From: Pegoplata infirma
Lineage: Eukaryota; Arthropoda; Insecta; Diptera; Anthomyiidae
DNA: 64,000 bases
NCBI GenBank assembly: GCA_963921195.1
Contig: OY992537.1
Coordinates: forward strand, 175,539,021 to 175,603,020
Direction: 5' to 3'
This document shows positions 33,959 through 44,369 of this stretch, piece by piece (within the stretch, counting starts at the first letter, position 1; the number at the start of each line of letters is the position of its first letter). The notes beneath the pieces are model-generated. The model ran no database searches. It was not told the DNA's origin and saw only the letters and a program-made list of their open reading frames with translations. The position numbers and the translations under genes were made by a program.

Positions 33959-34066
33959 TAGGGAAACCTATTACGATCCCGTGGTATCACAATGGACCTC
34001 AGAGTCTACGTGTGTTGACGTAAAACGTCAGCAGCCACTTACAACCTAACCTAACCTAACATACCA
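33959..34066 (+). other. LINE 3' untranslated region, CCTAA tail and TSD
   Basis: A short 3' region (GTGGTATCACAATGGACCTC, ACGTCAGCAGCCACTTACAA) is followed by CCTAACCTAACCT in place of poly(A), then AACATACCA, the repeat of 28298-28306. The same 3' region ends the copies near 46429, 47668 and 50308. Confidence 0.75.
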
Positions 34067-34405
34067 AAACAAATTTGGAATATTTTTTTTCGTAGTCTAC
34101 GATAAGTTAGCAATTATAATCCGAAAAAATAATAAAAATATTTGGAAAACGAAAAAAGTTATAAATAAATCAAAATTAATTCAAAGTGGACTTATTAAAT
34201 CCTAAAATTTAATTGGATTAATTTTGATTTATTTATAACTTTTTTCATTGTACAATTTTTTTTATTATTTTTTTGGATTATAATTGCTAATTTATCGTAG
34301 ATTACACAAAAAAATATTCCAAATTTGTTTTTTCTTGTTAAAATATTTATTTTAAACCAAATAAGATTAATCCGAAAATAAATCCACTTATTGAAAAACA
34401 CAGCA

Positions 34406-35310
34406 AATGTAACCAAATATAAGTCATCCATGATTTAATGTTTAGAAATAATAAATATGAAATCATTTTTTTCAATAATCATGCATTACGTAGCAAATTA
34501 TTAGTAATGCATTATTTTTCACTTGAAAATAATACGTTGTGGAACAAATGTTTGGTAAGACATCATAAAATAATGCTACAAATAAGTTATATACATTACC
34601 TGGTAATGTGTTATATAATCACTACCCATTACCAAAGTTTTGCTGGGTTACAAAAAAATTGTAAAATTACAAAAAAAATTTAAATTTCGATTTGTTAAAA
34701 AACAAGGAAAACTGTCAAATATTGGTAAAATGGGATTATGGGATTTTTTTTTGTGTGTAGTTCTTTTAATTTTCTTTATATTAACAGCATGCATTCTCTT
34801 TAAAATGTAAAAAAAAAATTGCGATTTCTTCGCGAATTTTATTTTCTTAAAAAATCCAAAAATGATGATACTTTGAAGAGCCATGTCTTCGAAAGTATTT
34901 ATCCGAACTCTACCATTCAAAAAGCATTCGACTCTAGCAATCGTCCTTTTTATATCAATGCACTAAAAAAATATTTTTTTAAAAAAGTATGTTTTTGATG
35001 CAAATGCAATTTTTAGATGCATTTTTTCAAAACTTTATCCCCTTCGATTTTTCTAAAAACTACATAAATCGAAAGAATAACATTTTTTACATAAAACTAA
35101 TTGCAGTTTTTTTTTGGGCCTTCGAATTTTTCCACTTTTCGGAATTTTTTTTAAAAATTACTTATGAGATTTTTCCAAACAAAAAATAAATTCTGTAATT
35201 TTATCAAAAAAGTATGTGAAAAAGTATTTGAAAGTATTTATTTAATTTTTACGATTCATTTTACTCTAACAATAACAAAAAGTCGACAGCGAGTTGTGAA
35301 AAAAATTTTT
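34406..35310. other. Spacer with TA-element right end fragment
   Basis: 34640-34760 matches the right ends of 6822-7502 and 19232-19612 (AAAACAAGGAAAACTGTCAA) and ends TTTTTTTTTGTGTGTAG. 34440-34630 holds TAATGCATTAT motifs. 34760-35310 shows no recognised element. Confidence 0.45.
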
Positions 35311-36066
35311 GGCATTGGCATTATTTGTACTAATGCCAATGAAACGGCACAAATGCTTAAAAAATTATTTACAATTGATAAAAAAATCATTTTTTTTTGC
35401 AAATATATATTTTTTTAAAACTTAAAATGGCTATGTCTCGAAAACTAAGCCAGATAGAGCAAAATGGAGGGCATTTTTGGTTCTTAGAATTTTCATAGTT
35501 TCGTTCTCTTCACATGTGTGGACCCTAATAGGTCCAAATTTTTAATGTAAAAAATTGGCACTCCCGAAAGTTTAAAAATTCACATACCTTTAGCATTATC
35601 TTGCTTATTTTTCCAGGTACTGCAATTTAGGGGCCCAATAGGGTCTTGAGAATTTTAGAAACTGAATAACTAAAAAACTATTGCTCTGAGGGTTTTCTAG
35701 TTCTAGTATTGGCAGACGAGTTCTCGAAACCAAGAGCTACAAAAATGCCTTCGGACTTTTTGTTGTATCACCAATATTTACCGAGATATAAGCATTTTTA
35801 AATTTTCCGGAATCCCAAATTTTTTGATTCAAAGTTAGGACCCATTGGGGTCCACATATGTGAAGAGGACCCGCGAAAGTATGGCGATTCAAAGAACCAA
35901 AAATGCCCTCCATTTTGCTCTATCTGGCTTAGTTTTCGAGATATCGCCATTTTAAGTTTTAAAAAAATATATATTTGCAAAAAAATTGATTTTTTTATCA
36001 ATTGTAAATAGTTTTTTTAGGCATTTGTGCCGTTTCATTGGCATTAGTACAAATAATGCCAATGCC
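35311..36066. mobile_element. Foldback element, GGCATTGGCATTATTTG ends
   Basis: GGCATTGGCATTATTTGTAC at the left is mirrored by GTACAAATAATGCCAATGCC at the right; arms of about 175 bp include TCTCGAAAACTAAGCCAGAT and its inverse TCTGGCTTAGTTTTCGAGA. The loop carries AATAGGTCC/GGACCCATTGGGGTCC phrases shared with 1-2990. No coding frame. Confidence 0.75.
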
Positions 36067-36769
36067 AAAAAATTTAATTGGCAATAAATGCTAATGAAAA
36101 TTCAATGCCAATTAAAAATGCCCATGTATGATTGAACCAAACACCCCAAGGAGCGAACATTTTCTAAGAAAAATAGCACCATTGTTTTGATCTCCCTAAA
36201 ATCCTTCAAAAAAATTATAATACCCGCAGATATAAAATTTCAGAATTAACTCTAATATTTATATGTGAAGTTTTTTTTTTTAACGAAAACAAAAAACTCG
36301 TTAGGGGGTACGCGGCTGATAAAATTTAAAATTAGGGGTACGCGAGCCAAAAAGGTTGGTAACCGCTGGTGTACGGTATAAAAATTTTTGATAAATTGAA
36401 TTTAAAAAAAAAAAATGGGAAATTCCAGAACGGGTTCTGAACATTTTTCCAAATAAAAATATTTAATCGGTAGCCCACAAAAAAATATGAGAGTGTGAAA
36501 TTTTTTGGGATTATTGTACATTCCGTTTTGATTTGAGAAATATTTTAACGGGGCAACTCGACAAAAATTTAACAACTTTTTCAATATTTAGCCACGCCTT
36601 CTAAGCCCAGATTTTGAAAAATTTAAAAACCTATCAATACAACCTATTTAGAAATTAATGGGACACATGTTTTCTTTCGCTGGACAGTTGGTGCCTCTTA
36701 TTGAAAAAGTTACAAATTTTATAAGTTAGCAGTATCTCGAAAACTGTTTTTCTTTTGAAACTTTGAATA
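36067..36769. other. Foldback arm fragment and Charlie-like hAT end
   Basis: 36290-36368 ends CCAAAAAGGTTGGTAACCGCTG, the inverse of a CAGCGGTTACCAACC hAT end; no partner found. 36370-36700 matches the GAGGCATTCC foldback right arm (GTAGCCCACAAAAAAATATG, AGCCACGCCTTCTAAGCCCA). Confidence 0.5.
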
Positions 36770-37494
36770 CACAGAACAAATTTTGTACATAAATAGTATG
36801 AATTACTTTCATTGGTTTCAATTCATTCTATGTATGAATAAAATCATACTATTTATAAATATTTCAATAAAATTAAAATTTCCAAAAAAATTCAAATAAA
36901 CAAAGTTTGTTTGAAATAAAAAATATAAAAATTTGTCAAAGATTTTCTTTGTTTTGTTTTGAGAGAATAATAATTTGCTACAAAATTGCTTTATTCGGCG
37001 AAAAAAAGGTATGTAAAATATGTGAGAATATACATTTTTATAGCTTTACATGTTTTTTTATTCATATGAACTTTTTATTCCAGAAATCCTGCCGATTCTG
37101 TGGATTATTCAAATATGGAATTTATTCTTCAAGAAATCATCATTAAGCAAGAAACCATCATGAAGAGAAGCAGCTTCTTTCCATTAAAAATTATTAAAAT
37201 TGTGTTCATTGTTTAACTTTGTATCAAAAAAGTAGTCAGACTAATAAAACGGTAGATATCAATTAAAATACACACGGATTTGTCTTATTGTGGATAATGT
37301 ACCATTTTTTACTAGAAACCAAAAAACCCCACCCCCCCCCCCCCCAAAAAAAAAAAAAATCCAAAATTATTTCGTTCATACCCTGCATGACCAAATTCAT
37401 AAATAGTATGAATAAAGTTTGGGAAAAAAAAGTCATGTTAGATTCATACTATTTATGAATAAATTTATTCCAAATATGAACTTTTTTTTCTGTG
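36770..37494. mobile_element. TA-TSD element, ATTCATACTATTTAT motif family
   Basis: CACAGAACAAATTTTGTAC at the left, TTCTGTG at the right, TA at 36768-36769 and 37495-37496. AATAGTATGAAT and its inverse ATTCATACTATTT occur repeatedly near both ends. A poly-C then poly-A run is at 37328-37362. 725 bp; the short frame at 36907-37146 has no recognisable domain. Confidence 0.75.
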
Positions 37495-37496
37495 TA

Positions 37497-38790
37497 TCAT
37501 TTTCGTATTCAGCGTAAGATTTTACATGGCAAATAAATGAAAAATGTCGTGGATCACAATTTTTTAATCATTTGTAAACAATTTAGTGTTATCTGTGCTC
37601 GATTTTAAGACATTCTAGCGATGTCCAACTGTAAGAAAACCACGAAAATTTTAGTGCATTCCACACAACCCAAAAAAAAAAAAAAATTTTACCCAAAAAT
37701 GTGAACAGAATTGAATTCCGAAAGGTATATTATTTTGCCCTTAAATTTGGAATTTTCATGACCAACATTTTTTTCCCACAAAAATTAAAAAAAAAATAAA
37801 AAAAATTTTTTTTTTTCAAATTTTTTTTTAAATTTTTTTTTTCTAAATTTTACCATTTTTTTTTCAACATTTCCTAAAATTCGTTTGATAATTTTTTTTT
37901 TTTGTACATATTTTATATTTTTAGTGCATATTTTTGATTTTCAGTGCATATTTTTGATATTAATTGCTTATTTTTGATTTTTAATGCATATTTAAAGCGC
38001 ATATTTTCGATATCGCAGCACTAGTGTTCAATGGCTTTGATATTTTAAAAAAATTTTCATTTGAACTATTGAAACACTTATCATTGACCTAAGTAGGCTT
38101 TAAAGTGACGTTTGATTTCTTCTGAACGTTGAGCAATTGTGCAATTGAGCATTCATTTGGAATTGAACTTTAAGTTAAAGAAGAAAACAGAAAATAAAAA
38201 CTTAAAAAACAATACACTTGCAGTACTGTGACAGCTAAGAAATGCTTGTTTTGATACCAGGGTACCTAGTTGTTTTTTTTATTTTTTTTATTTTTGTTAT
38301 ACATGAGTAGGACCCATAATGCAAATATTTGTAGTGAAATAAAAAACTTTCTTTTACTTAACAAGTTAAACCATGAGGAGGAGTAGAACCGAAAGTTTTT
38401 TTTTCATCTTACAAGTGTTGCATTGCATTTTTCCTTTGTTCATAAAAATGTATAAATTTTCATTTCGAATATTTTCTTTTTATTTTGAAAAAAAAAAAGA
38501 AATAAAAAAATGTAAATAAAAGTGCAATCGTTAAAATAAAAAGGAACATAAGAAAAATCTTCAAAATATAAAAATTCTTAGAGCAGAAATAAAATTGTAC
38601 AAATTTATGGTAAAAAGTTACAACTGCATACATTCACTATTACGAGAAAAAATATTCAAGCGTATTATACTATGCATATTATGTTAAAATATTTACACCA
38701 TGATCAATAGGTATTTATTTATTTTTGGCTGATAACGCTTAACTTCAACGTGTGTGGAATGGGGGCATATTTTTCAGCAAGCACCGGTGG
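37497..38790. other. AT-rich spacer with dispersed-repeat fragment
   Basis: 37550-37640 resembles the dispersed repeat (GCTCGATTTTAAGACATTCT). 37670-38010 is a run of T-rich and (TTTTTGATTTTTAGTGCATA)-like repeats. 38010-38790 shows no recognised gene or repeat end. Confidence 0.45.
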
Positions 38791-39635
38791 CACAGTGGTT
38801 TATTATAGATTTTTTTTGGAAATAATTCGGCCATTTAGTAAGTACTGGACGCCTGAAACTTTGCACAGGGATTTGTCAGGCACCAATATACAGGGCAGCC
38901 TTGTGGAGATCAAAATTAAAAAAAAAAATCATTTTGGACCACCCTAATATGTATGTATTAATAATATGATTTACAGTTGAAAATGAGTATTTTAAGCTTA
39001 ACATAAAAATTTGCAAGATTTCGCCCAATATTTTGAAAAAAATTTAATTTTGTATAGGAATAGGAGCCCCCTTAGGAAGTGAAGAAAGGGGAAAGTAGGT
39101 TCTGAAGAAATTTTTGGGGAAGAGTAATGGGGGTCGGTCATATGTTTACCCCTCTAGGAGGAACCCTGTGGACGGTAGGAGCTAATGTTCTAAAAAAAAA
39201 TTAAAATAAAAAATGTGTGGAGACCGTCTTAAGGGTTGAAGATTGTATTTATGTTCTGAGAAAATGTTGATATTGACAAAATAATCGTGAAAAAATGTTC
39301 TCCATTCAAATGGCTTTAAATCAGAAAGTAAAAGAGGCAGCGACTACTTCAATCCAGTTTTTTTTTATGAATTTACTAGCGCTTTATAAAAATCTAAAAT
39401 TTATAAAAATCGGATAATAAAGAACAACTTGGCAAGCACTTAAAGACTTTGTATGAAAAAGTTGTCCTACTGTTGGGACATAGAGGTGCCCCTATTAGAC
39501 GCGTGGGGTCCACCGTACAAACTTAAGCTCGAAATTACGTTAGCTATAACCAGTATAAATTTGACTGCAATCGGTCTGGTACTTACTGAAAAGCCGAATT
39601 ATTTCCAACATAAAAATCGATAATAAACCACTCTG
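38791..39635. mobile_element. Inverted-repeat element with Transib-like CACAGTGG end
   Basis: Left CACAGTGGTTTATTATAGAT and right end inverse CAGAGTGGTTTATTATCGAT, with TTGGAAATAATTCGGC in both arms. The end matches the RSS-like heptamer on one side, but flanking 5-mers (GGTGG and CACCG) do not match, so Transib identity is not shown. It contains a CCGACCC-unit fragment at 39060-39260. Its inner part is repeated at 29860-29960. Confidence 0.5.
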
Positions 39636-39652
39636 CACCGTTGGATACGAAT

Positions 39653-40898
39653 TAGGGATGCCAAACGGGAAATCCCGAATCCCAAAATCCCGGGATTTTT
39701 CGGGATTGACAAATCCCGAATCCCGGGATTTATTTTTTTCAATCCCGGGATTTTTCGGGATTTTCCGGGATTCACAAATCCCGAAAAATCCCGGGATTTC
39801 GGGGTTTTTGTCAAATTTTGTAATCAAAATTGACTATTTCTTTAGTGTTTGTTTTCCGGTGGTGACAATATGGATATCGTTTGAAAGCTGTTTGAAATAT
39901 CTTTCAAATAAGGTAAATTGGGCTTAGTTTCTATTACTCTTTTGGAGTACAATTTAATTTTTAAGACGTATTACTTAATATACAGAAGGGTGAAGCAAAT
40001 TTTCGTTTTTTAGAATTTAAAAATCGTCGGAGTCAGGGTTCCTTTTTTGACTTGAAAATCGGAAAAATCCGAACAAATTTAAACAATTCTTTACTTTGTT
40101 TGAAACTTTCCGATTTTCATGATTAAATAGAACCCTACAGGCCCATTGACCCTAAAGGGAAATCCCAAAGATTTTGAAATTCGAACAAAGGAAAATTTGC
40201 TTCACCCTAATATACAGTTAGCTGCTTTTAAGAAGCAGTTAAATATTTGCAGAGAGTTAAATTTGTAAGGGAGCATTAAGTAATCCATCTCTAAAGTTTC
40301 TTTTGAACAGATTTAGTTCGTAAATGAGTTAAAGCGGATAAGGGAAAATTTCCCCCTTGAAGAACCTAGCCAGAAAATGAAATTTTTCTAGTCCCGCCAA
40401 ATGTTGTATCGGCGGAGGACATTGAGGGACACTTTCCCCTCGCGAGAAATATTAACAAATTTATTAATACAATTGAATCATTATTTAAACAAATATGTTA
40501 TATCCACTTCTAAAAAAGAGACCGACCGAAAAAAAAATAATTTTCTGATCTTTTGAATTCGACTGCATCGCGTCTTTCACAGACGGACGTCGCTCGAATC
40601 TATTCAAATCGGTCATAGTTATTCCTAAATTTTGGGATTTTCTGTGCTAAATATGTACAACTTTTCAATAATTATTCAATGGTTATGAATTAATTAAATA
40701 TTTAATTATAAAAAAATATATTAAAAATATAACGTGAAAAAGCTTAATTTTAATAAATACCGAAATCCCGAAAAATCCCGAAATCCCGAAAAATCCCGGG
40801 ATACCGAAAAATCCCGAAATCCCGAAAAATCCCGGGATTAGGATTTTAAAATCCCGAATCCCGGGATTTGGAAATGTCAATCCCGTTTGGCATCCCTA
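39653..40898. mobile_element. hAT-type element, TAGGGATGCC ends, CCCGGGATT arrays
   Basis: TIRs TAGGGATGCCAAACGGGA and TCCCGTTTGGCATCCCTA with a perfect 8-bp TSD ATACGAAT (39645-39652, 40899-40906). Both ends carry dense arrays of AATCCCGGGATTTTTCGGGA. The arrays read open in several frames, producing spurious proline/glycine frames. The interior hosts another hAT-type MITE (39986-40209). No transposase. Confidence 0.9.
39986..40209. mobile_element. hAT-type MITE, AAGGGTGAAGCAAATTTTC ends
   Basis: Left AAGGGTGAAGCAAATTTTCG and right GAAAATTTGCTTCACCCTA are inverted, with a perfect 8-bp TSD ATATACAG (39978-39985, 40210-40217). 224 bp, with an inner GAATTT/AAAATCGG inverted block. Non-coding; nested in 39653-40898. 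Confidence 0.85.
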
Positions 40899-41075
40899 AT
40901 ACGAATCACCCTTCCCTCTCATATAAAAATATCGTATAATTTCTTAAGCTTAAATATGTAAAAATTTAATTTTTTTTATTTTTTTGACACATTTTTTGAA
41001 CCCTTGAATCCCCGATACGGCCTTTTTATATATATTTCAAGTTTAGGCAAATACGCGTGCATAATCAGTGTATTC

Positions 41076-42250
41076 TAGGGATGCAAAGCGGAAAATTCCG
41101 ATCCCAGGATTTTCGGGATTTATTAAATCCCAAATCCCGGGAGTTGTTTAAAAAAATCCCGAAAATCCCGAAGCTTATAAAATTTGAAATTTTTAACTAA
41201 AAATAAATCTCATTTGGATAATTTGAAATATCACTTATTAAAATCAAGTTTAAAAATGTTCCTAACGATTTTGAAAAGCAAAAAAAATAAAATAAATAAT
41301 GCTATAGCAAAATAACGAAATAAAAATGTTTGTGAAACCCTTTCAACGCACGAGAGAGGGACTTAAATGGCTAATAAAAATGGAGGTAGAGGGTTAATAT
41401 GTTCTAGGAAAAGAGCCGTCATCATATTTTACCGAAGACAATTATCTAAGACAGCAACAAATTTCATACAATTTTTTACTTATTCTAAACGCTTTTGACG
41501 CAAATTTAAAATTTCAGTGGGCCATAAAAAAAAGAACTTGAGCTAATTTTTTAAACCGATTCGGGAGGTTTGGTCTGCTAGTGGTATACCTAAATTTTTT
41601 TTGTCTGAAGATACTAAATAGTGTTGCACTGTATTACATTCAAACCTAACGGACATTTTTCAAGACTTGAAAAGTCCTACTAAGGGTTGCAACTCTGAGA
41701 AAATCTACTACAGTGTAAGAAATTACAACTGTGTTGGAAAAAGTTAAAAATAGATTCATTAAGTTCGTGCTAAACGTAACATATGGGTAATGAAATGTGA
41801 TATAATTCCCGTTCGTTTTTTCACCTTAATGTACGTTTAAATAGCTGATCTTAATCTTACACACCTACAGTGACAATCGAAGTGTGCTGACGAAGGAAGG
41901 GTGGCTTCTTCCGAAAGCTGTCGACATCTCCACTTAGCCTGTGTTGTCAATTAATTTTTTCAGATTTTCTCATTGTACAACAAAAATAATTATTTCTCAG
42001 AAATAATTATTATGGACTCAAACCGAAATAAATAAAAATTTCAGTTATAAAATATAAAGTCCAACAATATATAAAACAGAATTAAAATTTTGTTTTTTTT
42101 TCAACTATTTATGCAAAAGTTTATATGAAAGTATGACAAATACGCATATTTAAGTTCATATAAATCTTATCTTTTTACAATACGAAATAAAAAATCCCGA
42201 AAAACCCGGGATCCCAAAAAAAACCCAAAAATCCCGGGATCCGGAAATTT
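41076..42250. mobile_element. Decayed TAGGGATGC hAT-type copy
   Basis: Left end TAGGGATGCAAAGCGG followed by CCCAGGATTTTCGGGA; CCCGGGATCC-type motifs again at 42190-42245, but no right TIR. The interior near 41340-41420 holds GAGGGTTAATATGTTCTAGG, the inverse of a phrase at 15350-15375 in the Transib-type element, so pieces of other repeats are included. Confidence 0.5.
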
Positions 42251-42289
42251 AAATTTTTAAAACAGACAGCCGGAATTCAATTTTAAGAA

Positions 42290-42432
42290 ACCATAAACTG
42301 TTTGTGAACTAAAGTTTTTTACTCATAGTTAAGAAAGTTTCCCAAATTTTAGTAAAATTTTACTAAATTGTGGGAACAAAATATTTTTAAACAAATTTTT
42401 CCCAAATTTTAGTTTTGTATTTGTTTGAGTGT
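42290..42432. repeat. TA-element right-end fragment
   Basis: CTCATAGTTAAGAAAGTTTC and TTTGTTTGAGTG followed by TA. Related to 10770-11018. No left end. Confidence 0.4.
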
Positions 42433-42485
42433 ACCTACTTGTTTATATATATATGTATACTTTTTGAACAAAGTGTAAAGTATAT

Positions 42486-43478
42486 GGGGCATTACATGCC
42501 AAATCAAAAATTTTGGGACACGACCCCTATCGATTTCGCTAATTTTTTAATATGTTTTAAGGGCTCGCTAGATTTTTCTTACGTGCCAATCAAAATGCAT
42601 TAGATCAATGGTTACCAATCTTTTTTACGCCACGTCCCACTTTTAAGTTAAAAAAACTGCCTTGTCCCCCCTACACTCAACAAAATTATTTTAATTTATC
42701 TAATTTTTGTTTTTAGTGAAAAATGACTACTGGTTTAGTAAACTTTTGGTAAAATACGCATTTAAACTAAGTTTTAAGTAAAAATTTTAAATCATTAACA
42801 TTTTTATAGTTAATTTTTGCTAAAAAATTGATTTGTAGTTAATTTTACCAAAAAAATATTTTTTTAGTTATTATGACTAAAAAAAAATCTTTAAAATTTG
42901 TCCGTTGCCCCCCTGGAACCTTCAAATGGCCCCCCAGTGGGGCGAGAATCAAAGGTTGGGAACCATTGCATTAGATTTTCACGTAAAATATTACTTCATT
43001 CATTGTTTTTTGCGATTTTTTTTACATTTTTTTATTTTAATATTAATTAATGAAAAAAGAAAATTGAAACAAGTTTTTGAAAAAAAAAAAATTCTCAATT
43101 TTTTTTTTCACGAAAAAATTTTTTTCACGCAAAACTTTTTTTCAGAAAAAAACAATGCATTTTCTTAATTTATATATAAAAATTATTCCAAAAGCATAAA
43201 AATTTACTTTTTGTAGTACTTTAGCATTAATAAAGCGAGCGATAACTCCGAAAAACGGCACCACAAAACTCAGCGTATTCTAATTAGCTTTACCAGCAAG
43301 GTGCCAAGCTTGTTAATTTTAGCGACTAACACAGTGTTATCATTTAATATTTAAAAATTAAAATCGAATTGTTGAAAAAGTCTGAGAACTCCAATTAAAA
43401 AAACAAATTTGAATTCTACTATAAAATTATACTATGGGGGTCGTGTCCGAAATTTTTTGATTTGGCATGGAATGTCCC
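42486..43478. mobile_element. Foldback element, GGGGCATTACATGCC ends
   Basis: GGGGCATTACATGCCAAATC and TTGATTTGGCATGGAATGTCCC are inverted; ATAT on both sides. GGACACGACCCCTATC is mirrored by GGGGGTCGTGTCC. A hAT MITE at 42606-42968 is nested. Same end class as 3361-6492 and 12326-14195, but without CCGACCC units. Confidence 0.75.
42606..42968. mobile_element. hAT (Charlie-like) MITE, CAATGGTTACCAATC ends
   Basis: CAATGGTTACCAATCTTTTT and CAAAGGTTGGGAACCATTG with a perfect 8-bp TSD CATTAGAT (42598-42605, 42969-42976). Second copy of the 22918-23241 family; both contain GTCCCCCCTACACT-like and GGCCCCCCAGT-like blocks. 363 bp. Confidence 0.9.
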
Positions 43479-44009
43479 ATATACTACATGTAGGTTTATA
43501 TTTTTAACTATGGTGAAATATGTTGGCTGCTCTTTTTTTTAAAGTTTTGTTCACTATTTTTTAATAGTTTTTTTTTATATTTTAGCATTTTTGTGCACTA
43601 TTCAGAAATGTGTGTCTGTGCACTCAAGAGTAAAAAAGTTTTGGTCGGTTAGTTGGAGTATTGTTTGAAAGTGTTTGAATATTTTGTATGAATAGACACA
43701 AAATATAAAGTTTTCTTTCACTAACAACGCCAGTTTTATTCATCACTCCTACACTAAAAAAAAAAATCGAAAGGCCTGTAAAGTGTCTCTTAACTACAAA
43801 ATTATTTTCCTAAAATAAAGATTTTAAACAAATACTTTATTGACTAATTTTTGGATAGGTTTACCAAGATTTTATAAGAGCTGAATGTTGAGTATCACTT
43901 TCAGACCGGCCTGTGGTGCCGATCTAATAGCAGCAATGATAACCACACGTAGAGAAAAGGGGGGTTAGTTTTTTTGTGGATATTGATTTAAAATTTTCTA
44001 AATTTTAGG
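43479..44009. other. Unassigned spacer
   Basis: No gene recognised. CCGGCCTGTGGTGCCGATC near 43910 may belong to the LINE fragment that follows on the minus strand. Confidence 0.4.
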
Positions 44010-44369
44010 TAACAGGTAAGACTTCTGTGGGGAGTTTGTTCCACATACGAAACATAGGCCCATCAACAACAAACGGATGTGTTCTAATAGATAAGCGAGT
44101 ATTACAAATAAAATCTCGTCACTTATCTTGGATAAACTCCTCTCATGGTAATATCGATAGAAAAGTGTCACAGCGCTTGAAGTGCTAAAGGTCACCTATC
44201 AGTTCGGAGATCCCCGTATTTGGCCCATAAATACCAGCTCCTTCTAGTGTTTACAGATGGCGACCTTTTTCCCAATCAGATCTACTCGGTATCACGATCT
44301 CAAATTTTCGTCTAAAGCGAAGCTCAGAGTTAATCCTATCCGAAGGCATATCCAAGTTTTCCTTAATTG
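44010..44369 (-). pseudogene. LINE 3' coding fragment of another family
   Basis: On the minus strand, broken frames give HFKRCDT, LFYRYYH, and RTHPFVVDGP followed by MWNKLP. From memory, this resembles the C terminus of many Jockey/CR1-type LINE polyproteins, which end with a YRYYHG...RLWNSLP type stretch. Stops and frameshifts break it. It abuts the plus-strand LINE copy beginning at 44370. No RT motif is included. Confidence 0.5.

Larger units (their letters stand above)
28307..34057 (+). mobile_element. LOA/R1-group non-LTR retrotransposon, split copy
   Basis: The 5' part (28307-29784) and the 3' part (31318-34057) belong to one family. AACATACCA occurs directly before the 5' part (28298-28306) and directly after the 3' tail (34058-34066), so they probably come from a single insertion with a 9-bp TSD. 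The 5' part already ends in its own CCTAA tail after an internal deletion, about 293 bp (29474-29766 and 31319-31612) are present twice, and 1.5 kb of other repeats lie between. Content: ORF1 remnant, endonuclease, reverse transcriptase, RNase H, CCHC-like tail. Clade placement is from motif style and domain order. Confidence 0.75.
28231..34405. mobile_element. Palindromic repeat split by the main LINE
   Basis: 28231-28297 (CTGTTTTTCAAAAAGTGAAT, AAATTAATCTTATTCTG) is the inverse of 34320-34405, and 34067-34190 is the inverse of 34195-34330 (AAATTTGGAATATTTTTTT and its complement). The LINE sits in the left arm. Ends are probably TGCTSTGTTTTTCAA; no TSD identified. Confidence 0.55.

Noticed and set aside
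38750..38947. Short frame with a possible hydrophobic segment
   Set aside because: It overlaps the left arm of the 38791-39635 inverted-repeat element and has no homologue that I recognise.
39540..40880. Proline/glycine-rich frames on both strands, for example 39540-39827 and 40683-40880
   Set aside because: They are translations of the CCCGGGATT arrays of the hAT-type element; all frames are open because of the short repeat.
41887..41930. Hammerhead-ribozyme-like core: CTGACGA, a GGAAG/CTTCC stem, then GAAA, with AAGTG/CACTT flanks
   Set aside because: The core and stem II fit, but I could not close a proper stem III with a UH cleavage site, and no Penelope-type frame is nearby. Kept only as a note; a covariance-model search would decide.
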